DNA from: JBPOIS01 sp052034295
GTDB lineage: Bacteria > Pseudomonadota > Gammaproteobacteria > Pseudomonadales > Moraxellaceae
Reading direction: 5' to 3'
NCBI GenBank assembly: GCA_052034295.1
Contig: JBPOIS010000134.1
Coordinates: 1-11,965 of the forward strand
DNA: 11,965 bases
Shown here piece by piece: positions 7,136 to 11,965 of this stretch. Under the pieces are notes generated by a model. That model made no database searches. It had not been told where the DNA came from and saw nothing but the letters and a program-made list of their open reading frames with translations. The translations under genes were made by a program, and so were the position numbers. How positions within the stretch are numbered: position 1 is the stretch's first letter; each line of letters starts with the position of its first letter.

Positions 7136-7276
7136 CACCATGCCCAAAAAACAAACCATATTTAATGTGTTTTTAAAGTCGGGTTTTGTCCAAAAGTAAA
7201 CAAACGTCTACTGGTTGTCATTCTGTTCCATTGAACTGTGCAACAGGACGCAGAAATTGCAATTATTTTGGTTTTC

Positions 7277-7305
7277 TTGTCTTCTTAAGACAAATCTGTC
7301 TTGTC
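7277..7305. repeat. Three-arm inverted repeat upstream of the small secreted-protein gene
   Basis: TTGTCTT (7277-7283) and AAGACAA (7287-7293) form a 7-base-pair inverted repeat with a 3-base spacer. AAGACA (7287-7292) can alternatively pair with TGTCTT (7297-7302). The last arm runs into TTGTCA, a candidate -35 box. Further TTGTC copies occur at 7186-7190 and 7215-7219. This could be an operator for a repressor or a pair of competing RNA hairpins. Confidence 0.5.
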
Positions 7306-7327
7306 AAAAAAACCGGACTTTGATTAT
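7301..7327 (+). promoter_or_regulatory. Candidate sigma-70 promoter for the small secreted-protein gene
   Basis: TTGTCA at 7301-7306 matches five of six bases of the -35 consensus. GATTAT at 7322-7327 matches four of six of the -10 consensus with a short 15-base spacer. Transcription would begin about 30 bases before the GGAG ribosome binding site (7358-7361). The -35 box overlaps the last arm of the inverted repeat, which would suit repression at that site. Confidence 0.35.
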
Positions 7328-7367
7328 CATGCTTTTCGTCAAATGGTTGACATGGATGGAGAAAACA

Positions 7368-7736
7368 ATGAAAAAGGTTTTTGCAGCCGCTGTACTGGCA
7401 CTGGCCCCGATGGCCAGCTTTGCCGACGTGGGTGTTCAACAGCTGTCTGATCAGGAACTGGCCGTCGTCACCGGTCAGGCAGGCATCAGCATCACCCCGG
7501 ATCAGGTCATCCTCGGCCTGCAGCAGACTTCCAGCCTGCTGAACAAACTGTCGCCAATCCTGCCGTCCAAGGTCAAGCCTGTGGTGACCATCGTCAATTC
7601 GGCTTCCGCCATGGCCCCGGTGGTGAACAATCTGGTCAATAATGGTGCCAAGCCGACGACTCAGGACATCGAAACCCTCGTCGTCAACGGCGTTGCGGCA
7701 GGCGTTGCCATCGGCAAACTGGCCTCCGGCCTGTAA
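7368..7736 (+). CDS. Small Sec-exported protein of unknown function, leader-like LSDQELAVVTGQ motif
   Basis: I do not recognise a named family. The 122-residue product begins with a classic Sec signal peptide (MKKVFAAAVLALAPMASFA, cleavage after residue 19). I chose 7368 because GGAG (7358-7361) sits six bases upstream and because the longer in-frame reading from 7215 would bury the signal peptide. Right after the cleavage site comes LSDQELAVVTGQAGISI (26-42). From memory, similar segments follow the signal peptides of several gammaproteobacterial surface or fimbria-linked proteins, and the motif also resembles double-glycine bacteriocin leaders. The mature part has no Cys, Trp, Tyr, Phe, His or Arg and is rich in Val, Leu, Asn and Gln. 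The C-terminus is hydrophobic with a glycine zipper (Gly108, Gly112, Gly116). Its codons are GC-rich like its neighbours although its upstream region is AT-rich. It splits the ruv and tol blocks on the opposite strand. Confidence 0.85.
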   Translation: MKKVFAAAVLALAPMASFADVGVQQLSDQELAVVTGQAGISITPDQVILGLQQTSSLLNKLSPILPSKVKPVVTIVNSASAMAPVVNNLVNNGAKPTTQDIETLVVNGVAAGVAIGKLASGL

Positions 7737-7755
7737 TACAGACAGATTCTGAAAG

Positions 7756-7779
7756 AGCCAGATTCATTCTGGCTTTTTT
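7756..7779 (+). terminator. Intrinsic terminator of the small secreted-protein gene
   Basis: AGCCAGA (7756-7762) and TCTGGCT (7768-7774) form a perfect 7-base-pair stem with a 5-base loop. It is followed by five more T, then G and six T. It lies 19 bases after the stop codon and ends the plus-strand unit before the converging ruvB. Confidence 0.9.
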
Positions 7780-7833
7780 GTTTTTTAAATCGCTTTAAAC
7801 ATCTTTCTGATGAAATTCTGCATTGATTTTCAT

Positions 7834-7868
7834 GCGGGGTGGGCAGGCAAGCAGAATCCTTGCCCCGC
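7834..7868 (-). terminator. Possible weak transcript-end hairpin after ruvB
   Basis: GGCAAG (7846-7851) and CTTGCC (7859-7864) pair with a 7-base loop, and GCGG (7834-7837) can extend the stem with CCGC (7865-7868) across a bulge. On the minus strand, where ruvB ends 18 bases before, no proper U-tract follows, so this is at best a weak or factor-assisted terminator. Confidence 0.35.
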
Positions 7869-7886
7869 CGCACACCGGGACCGGGC

Positions 7887-8888
7887 TCAGTCCGTCTCCG
7901 GCACCGGCAGGCCCAGTTGCAGATAGGCCTGTGGGGTGACCACCCGGCCGCGTGCGGTGCGCATCACCAGCCCCTGCTGGATCAGGTAGGGCTCCACCAC
8001 GTCTTCCAGGGTGCCGCTGTCCTCGGCCAGTGCGGCCGCCAGTGCTTCCACCCCGGCAGGTCCCCCGGCGAAGCGGTCGATCAGCATCTGCACATAGCGC
8101 CGGTCCAGTGTGTCCAGCCCGTGCCGGTCCACATTCAGCAGGTCCAGCGCCTGTGCCGCCATCTCGCCATTGACCAGCCCGGTTCCCTTGACCTCGGCAT
8201 AGTCGCGCACCCGGCGCAGCAGCCGGTTGGCGATCCGCGGCGTGCCGCGCGCGCGGCGGGCCACTTCCAGCGCCCCCGCCGGTTCAATCGGCACCCCCAG
8301 CAGGCTGGCGGAACGGCTGACGATGGTGGTCAGGTCCGGCACCGAATAAAACTCCAGCCGCTGCACGATGCCGAAGCGGTCGCGCAGCGGCGAGGTCAGC
8401 AGGCCCGCACGGGTGGTGGCGGCCACCAGCGTGAAGGGTGGCAGGTCGAGTTTGATCGAGCGGGCGGCGGGCCCTTCACCAATCATGATGTCGAGCTGAT
8501 AGTCCTCCATGGCCGGATAGAGGATTTCTTCGATCACCGGCGAGAGGCGGTGGATCTCGTCAATGAACAGCACGTCACCGGCTTCGAGGTTGGTGAGCAG
8601 GGCGGCCAGATCCCCGGCCCGCTCCAGCACTGGCCCTGAGGTGGATTTCAGGTTGCCGCCCATTTCACGGGCAATGATGTTGGCCAGCGTGGTCTTGCCC
8701 AGCCCGGGCGGGCCAAAGATCAGCGTGTGGTCGAGGGCTTCCTGGCGCTTGCGGGCGGCATGGATGAAAATTTCCATCTGTTCGCGCACCTGCGGCTGGC
8801 CGATGTAGTCGGCCATGCTGGTGGGGCGGATGGCCCGGTCGAACTGGTCTTCGGGACGCGCGGTCGGGGCAATCAGGCGATCTTGCAT
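7887..8888 (-). CDS. ruvB: Holliday junction branch migration ATPase RuvB
   Basis: A 333-residue AAA+ ATPase of full family length. It forms hexameric rings that pull DNA through the RuvA-bound Holliday junction. The Walker A motif GPPGLGKTT is at 59-67 and Walker B LFIDE at 107-111. The sensor region has ATTRAG near 157-162, and SPLRDRFG contains the likely arginine finger (Arg169). The C-terminal winged-helix domain ends with RGRVVTPQAYLQLG, typical of RuvB. The gene starts 16 bases after ruvA and is the last gene of the dgt-ruvA-ruvB run. In many relatives ybgC follows directly; here an opposite-strand gene intervenes. Confidence 0.97.
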   Translation of the reverse strand: MQDRLIAPTARPEDQFDRAIRPTSMADYIGQPQVREQMEIFIHAARKRQEALDHTLIFGPPGLGKTTLANIIAREMGGNLKSTSGPVLERAGDLAALLTNLEAGDVLFIDEIHRLSPVIEEILYPAMEDYQLDIMIGEGPAARSIKLDLPPFTLVAATTRAGLLTSPLRDRFGIVQRLEFYSVPDLTTIVSRSASLLGVPIEPAGALEVARRARGTPRIANRLLRRVRDYAEVKGTGLVNGEMAAQALDLLNVDRHGLDTLDRRYVQMLIDRFAGGPAGVEALAAALAEDSGTLEDVVEPYLIQQGLVMRTARGRVVTPQAYLQLGLPVPETD

Positions 8889-8904
8889 GGGGGACCTTTG
8901 AACC

Positions 8905-9507
8905 TCAGGTTTTCAGCATGGATTTCAGCGCCGCACGGATCAGCCCGGCGGTGTCGCTGTGTTCGGCCTTGACGGCGTTGATGGCTTTCTGGGCTTCCAG
9001 CGGCTTGTAGCCCAGCGACACCAGTGCGGCTTCGGCTTCGGCCTGTGGCGAGGCTTCGCCCAGCCCGATCTGGCCCGTCCCGGTCAGGCTGGTGCTGCTA
9101 CCATTCAGCCCCTGCAGGCGGTCGCGCAGCTCAATCACCAGCCGTTCGGCGGTTTTTTTGCCGACGCCGGGAATGCGGGTCAGGGTGCTGATGTCCTGCA
9201 GGTCGATCGACTGGATCAGCATCGCGGCAGACATGCCGGAAAGGATGCTGGCCGCCAGTTTGGGACCGACGCCATTGACCTTCAGCAGCAGGCGGAACAG
9301 CGCCTTGTCGGCCTGATCCAGAAAGCCATACAGCAGCTGCGCATCCTCGCGCACCACCAGGTGCGTCCACAGCCGTACGGTCTGGCCATGTTTGAGCTGG
9401 CAAAACGTGGACAGCGGGGTTTCGACCTCATAGCCGACCCCGTGCACATCGAGGATGACCAGCGGGGCCTGAAGGTCAATCACGGTGCCCTGAAGTGCGC
9501 CAATCAT
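8905..9507 (-). CDS. ruvA: Holliday junction DNA-binding protein RuvA
   Basis: A 200-residue protein of normal length that binds four-way junctions as a tetramer and loads RuvB. Domain I (about 1-62) is the OB-fold start, beginning MIGALQGTVIDLQAPLVILD. Domain II (about 64-130) carries two helix-hairpin-helix motifs, seen as LLKVNGVGPKLAASIL and LTRIPGVGKKTAERLVIEL. A flexible linker precedes domain III (about 150-200), the RuvB-contact domain, with EAALVSLGYKPLEAQKAI. It starts 13 bases after the upstream dGTPase-like gene, so the two are probably co-transcribed. No ruvC is adjacent. Confidence 0.97.
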   Translation of the reverse strand: MIGALQGTVIDLQAPLVILDVHGVGYEVETPLSTFCQLKHGQTVRLWTHLVVREDAQLLYGFLDQADKALFRLLLKVNGVGPKLAASILSGMSAAMLIQSIDLQDISTLTRIPGVGKKTAERLVIELRDRLQGLNGSSTSLTGTGQIGLGEASPQAEAEAALVSLGYKPLEAQKAINAVKAEHSDTAGLIRAALKSMLKT

Positions 9508-9520
9508 GGGGGTTCCTTTT

Positions 9521-10861
9521 TTAGATCAAATGCATGCGATGGCCCTGCAGGTCCAGCGCCAGGTGGTGGGCCTGATGGTCGGACAGGGCGGTGATGCCGT
9601 CCAGCACCTGCATCAGGTTCAGGTAGGCACTGTCGCCCAGCACCACGCCCCAGGAGTGCAGCAGCTGCAGCAGGCGGCGCTCGCGGAAGCTGTGTGGCTG
9701 GGACACCGGCAGCGCCAGTGGCATGAAGTGGTCGAGCAGGACGGTCAGGCTGCTGCTGGCCACCAGCTCCAGCCGGGCCTTGTCCGGGTGGCTGAAAATC
9801 TGCTGGCGGGCCAGATTCTTGGCGGCTTCAATGCACTGGCACAAATCCCGCGGCGCATGGTCCAGCAGGCTGCCGGTCAGCGTGCCGGACAGCAGCTCGT
9901 GCTGTTTTTGCACAAACACTTCGGTCAGGTCATTCACCAGACGCTTCATGGCCCGGCCCCGCAGCGCGGCCAGCTTCTGGCGGGTGGGTACGTTCATCTG
10001 CACCTCAACCGGTGCGCCATAGTCACCGATCAGCGCCAGCAGGATCTGCTCCACCTCGGCATAGTCGAGCATGCCCAGCAGCAGGCCATCTTCCATGTCG
10101 ATCAGCGCATAGCAGACGTCATCGGCCACCTCGAGCAGGTAGGCCAGCGGGTGACGGCAAAACGCCGTGGGCCCGGTCTGGATCAGGCCGAGCTGCTCGG
10201 CAATCTGCTGCAGCAGGTCATGCTCGCTGTGGTAGCAGCCAAACTTGGCCAGTTTGTCGGTGGCCAGTCCGGCCTGCGCCTGGATGGGTCGGGCCAGCCA
10301 GGGGTATTTGAGGTAAGCCCCCAGCGTCGCATAGGTGAGGCGCATGCCGCCGTCATTGGGATGGTATTCCAGCCGGGTGAGAATACGCAGCCCCTGGGCA
10401 TTGCCCTCAAACTGGCACAGGTCACTGTATTCCGCGGCGCTGACGTACGCCGACAGGCCAGCGCGGTCCGGGTGGGCAAACCAGTCACGGATGGCGTATT
10501 CCCCGGCGTGGCCGAAGGGCGGATTGCCGATGTCATGGGCCAGGCAGGCGGCCTGGATGATCGCGCCGACATCGGCAGGCGTCACCCACGGCGGCAGGTC
10601 GGCGCGGATCTTGTCGGCGGCCAGCATGCCCAGCGAACGCCCCACCGACGACACCTCCAGCGAGTGGGTCAGCCGGGTGTGTACGGCATCATTCTGGGTG
10701 AGTGGGTGCACCTGGGTCTTGCGGTTCAGCTGCCGGAAGCTCTGTGAAAAAATGATCCGGTCGTAGTCTTTGTGAAAGGGGCTGCGTGACGGCTCCGCTT
10801 CCCGGTGACGGCTGCCCAGGCGGCTGGTGGACAGCAATTGGGTCCAGCGCATCAGGGCCAT
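9521..10861 (-). CDS. dgt: Deoxyguanosinetriphosphate triphosphohydrolase-like HD-domain protein
   Basis: A 446-residue HD-superfamily protein related to Dgt, which splits dGTP into deoxyguanosine and tripolyphosphate; many homologues of this size act on other dNTPs or are called dGTPase-like. I chose the start at 10861 because GGAG lies just upstream and the protein then opens MALMRWTQLLSTSRLG, close to the conserved start of the fold. A longer reading from 10936 adds 25 residues without a clear ribosome binding site. The metal ligands are visible: THSLEV (His66), CLAHDIGNPPFGHAGE (His109-Asp110) and ADDVCYALID (Asp247 or Asp248). FEGNAQGLRIL (151-161) is another family hallmark. It is shorter than E. 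coli Dgt (505 residues). It leads the transcript that continues into ruvA and ruvB. Confidence 0.92.
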   Translation of the reverse strand: MALMRWTQLLSTSRLGSRHREAEPSRSPFHKDYDRIIFSQSFRQLNRKTQVHPLTQNDAVHTRLTHSLEVSSVGRSLGMLAADKIRADLPPWVTPADVGAIIQAACLAHDIGNPPFGHAGEYAIRDWFAHPDRAGLSAYVSAAEYSDLCQFEGNAQGLRILTRLEYHPNDGGMRLTYATLGAYLKYPWLARPIQAQAGLATDKLAKFGCYHSEHDLLQQIAEQLGLIQTGPTAFCRHPLAYLLEVADDVCYALIDMEDGLLLGMLDYAEVEQILLALIGDYGAPVEVQMNVPTRQKLAALRGRAMKRLVNDLTEVFVQKQHELLSGTLTGSLLDHAPRDLCQCIEAAKNLARQQIFSHPDKARLELVASSSLTVLLDHFMPLALPVSQPHSFRERRLLQLLHSWGVVLGDSAYLNLMQVLDGITALSDHQAHHLALDLQGHRMHLI

Positions 10862-10928
10862 GGGGTCTCCGGCAAACAAGGCTTGGGCAGGCATCATGCC
10901 AGAGCAGTCCCGCGAAGGCCAGACGCGT

Positions 10929-10942
10929 CCCGCCATGGCGGG
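10929..10942. promoter_or_regulatory. Perfect 14-base palindrome upstream of dgt
   Basis: CCCGCCATGGCGGG reads the same on both strands and lies in the 175-base divergent region between dgt (start 10861) and the hydrolase gene (start about 11037). It could be an operator for a dimeric regulator or simply chance in GC-rich DNA. It contains an upstream ATG in frame with dgt. Confidence 0.3.
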
Positions 10943-10983
10943 GGTCAGGGCGTCAGACTGCGTCGTCTGGCGGATGGCAGGCC

Positions 10984-11012
10984 TTGTGTGGGTGGGAAGC
11001 GGGTTTTAGCAT
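10984..11012 (+). promoter_or_regulatory. Weak candidate promoter for the EEP-family hydrolase
   Basis: TTGTGT (10984-10989) and TAGCAT (11007-11012) are spaced by 17 bases, with three of six and four of six consensus matches. The predicted transcript would have a leader of only about 20 bases. This is the best pair I see, but it is weak. Confidence 0.2.
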
Positions 11013-11036
11013 GGGTCAAATCCTGAACAAGTCTGC

Positions 11037-11965
11037 ATGAACATGCCAGCGCTCCTGAATCCCGCCGCACCGCGCAGCCTGCCGGAAACCGTCAGCCTGC
11101 TCACCGCCAATGTGCTGAACCTCGCCCTGCCGGAGCGGATTTTTTATGATGCCGATCAGGTCTACAGCACAGCATTTTATCAGCACAAGGTGAACTGGCT
11201 GGCCCAGCAGATGGCCCTGCTGCGTGCCGATGTGGTGGCGGTGCAGGAGGTCTGGGACGAGCAGGCGCTGCGCGATGTGGTCAGCCGCAGCGGGCTGGCG
11301 CAGTATCAGGTTCATGTGCCCGGTGCCGAAAATGATCAGGGCCGCCCCGGTGCACAGGGTACACCCTGTGTGGGGCTGGTCAGCCGGTTGCCACTGCGGG
11401 CGCTGCGCCGCGTTGAGGCCTTTCCGCCCGGCTGTGCGGCCGAGCTGCCTGAGCTGGGCCTGCAGTCGCGCTTTTCGCGTGCGCCGCTGCTGGGGCTGTT
11501 TGAGACCCCCCGGGGTCAGCCGTTTTATGTGCTGACCGCACACCTGAAAAGCCAGCGGCCCAAATTTTTGCAGGATGCCAGCGGCCAGTTGCTGGAGGAT
11601 GCACAGGACCCCAGGGTGCGCACCCGCGCCCGGATGCGCAGCCTGTGCCTGCGGGCGGTGGAGGCTGCCGCCCTGCGCACGCTGGTGATTGACCTGCTGC
11701 AGCACACCCCGGTGCCGCTGGTGCTGATGGGTGACCTGAACGACAGCCTGCACAGCGTGACCACCCAGATCATCACCGATCAGCGCGAGCTGCTGCACGA
11801 CCGCGCGGCCCGTGACACGGCGCTGTTCAATGCGGCCGACATCCAGACCGGAACGGCGCTGAAGCGTGATGTGGCCTACAGCCATGTGTTCCAGGGCCAT
11901 CCCGAAGTGCTGGACCATGTGCTGGTGAGCGAGGAATTCCGGCGTGACAGCAAATTCAGTGTGGG
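11037..11965 (+). CDS. Endonuclease/exonuclease/phosphatase-family metal hydrolase (partial, C-terminus outside window)
   Basis: The 5' portion, 309 complete codons, of an EEP-superfamily enzyme (the DNase I/Mg-dependent phosphodiesterase fold). The core landmarks are in the correct order: TANVLNL with Asn25, AVQEVWDE with the metal-binding Glu71, LTAHLKSQ with His169, MGDLND with Asp233 and Asn235, and LDHVLVS with Asp293-His294. All expected active-site residues are present, so it should be an active phosphoesterase or nuclease, but the substrate cannot be read from the sequence. No signal peptide is seen, so it is probably cytoplasmic. Two in-frame ATGs (11037 and 11043) are possible starts and neither has a good ribosome binding site. 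The gene diverges from dgt. The final Asp-His motif lies close to the right edge, so only a short C-terminus should be missing. Confidence 0.88.
   Translation, partial: MNMPALLNPAAPRSLPETVSLLTANVLNLALPERIFYDADQVYSTAFYQHKVNWLAQQMALLRADVVAVQEVWDEQALRDVVSRSGLAQYQVHVPGAENDQGRPGAQGTPCVGLVSRLPLRALRRVEAFPPGCAAELPELGLQSRFSRAPLLGLFETPRGQPFYVLTAHLKSQRPKFLQDASGQLLEDAQDPRVRTRARMRSLCLRAVEAAALRTLVIDLLQHTPVPLVLMGDLNDSLHSVTTQIITDQRELLHDRAARDTALFNAADIQTGTALKRDVAYSHVFQGHPEVLDHVLVSEEFRRDSKFSV

Larger units (their letters stand above)
6962..7367. other. Gene-free divergent region between ybgC and the small secreted-protein gene
   Basis: About 400 bases with no convincing gene. The half next to ybgC (to about 7140) is GC-rich and full of short inverted repeats. 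The other half (about 7141-7340) is strikingly AT-rich for this genome and must hold the promoters of both divergent units. Short readings across it on both strands have unnatural composition and no ribosome binding site, so I do not call them. I could not fix -10/-35 boxes for the ybgC side; the segment 7141-7205 is the likely place. Confidence 0.7.

Noticed and set aside
7041..7140. A possible tRNA or tRNA-like gene
   Set aside because: Several stems are present but there is no TTCRA loop, no plausible anticodon arm and no CCA-proximal acceptor stem of proper length.
6930..7154. A 74-residue minus-strand frame overlapping the ybgC start
   Set aside because: Pro/His-rich, no ribosome binding site, no domain, and it overlaps ybgC in another frame.
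7215..7367. A 51-residue N-terminal extension of the small secreted protein
   Set aside because: It crosses AT-rich promoter-like DNA and would place the signal peptide internally. The start at 7368 has a good GGAG and a canonical MKK signal peptide.
9506..10747. A 413-residue plus-strand reading frame
   Set aside because: Antisense to dgt, Gln/Gly/Arg-rich with no recognisable domain. Long antisense frames are expected in GC-rich coding DNA.
11016..11918. A 300-residue minus-strand reading frame at the right edge
   Set aside because: Antisense to the EEP-family hydrolase, whose active-site motifs all occur in order on the plus strand.

Overview
The window is a compact, GC-rich stretch of bacterial chromosome from a diderm Pseudomonadota. 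The Tol-Pal envelope operon (ybgC-tolQ-tolR-tolA-tolB-pal) lies near ruvA-ruvB, an arrangement common in Beta- and Gammaproteobacteria. I cannot decide between these two classes from this piece alone. Most of it is conserved housekeeping sequence. The least ordinary part is 6962-7886, where a short secreted-protein gene sits between two blocks that are often adjacent.

Layout, left to right. (1) 1-749, minus: the N-terminal three quarters of a YbiB/TrpD2 protein, running off the left edge. (2) 926-2068, plus: a long-chain-type acyl-CoA dehydrogenase, divergent from ybiB. (3) 2085-2119: a perfect bidirectional terminator between the dehydrogenase and pal, which converge. (4) 2135-6961, minus: ybgC, tolQ, tolR, tolA, tolB and pal, with gaps from a 4-base overlap to 35 bases. 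This is clearly one operon, read from right to left. No cpoB follows pal. (5) 6962-7367: about 400 bases without a gene. It has a GC-rich segment with mutually exclusive inverted repeats next to ybgC, then an AT-rich segment with a second three-arm repeat and a candidate promoter. (6) 7368-7736, plus: an unrecognised 122-residue Sec-exported protein, closed by a terminator. (7) 7887-10861, minus: dgt-ruvA-ruvB with gaps of 13 and 16 bases, so probably one transcript. ruvC is not next to ruvA. (8) 11037 to the right edge, plus: an endonuclease/exonuclease/phosphatase-fold hydrolase, divergent from dgt and truncated by the window end.

How the genes work together. TolQ-TolR form the proton-driven motor in the inner membrane, TolA spans the periplasm, and TolB and Pal complete the link to the outer membrane and peptidoglycan. 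YbgC is the usual cytoplasmic thioesterase of this cluster. RuvA-RuvB drive Holliday-junction branch migration, and the upstream Dgt-like enzyme would act on the dNTP pool. The secreted small protein is on the opposite strand and has its own apparent signals, so it looks like an insertion that split the ruv and tol blocks. This forces ybgC-tol to rely on a promoter within 6962-7367.

Limits: gene identities come from motif recognition and remembered family members, not from database searches. Promoter calls are by eye and weak. I see no tRNA, rRNA, CRISPR array, insertion sequence or phage gene.
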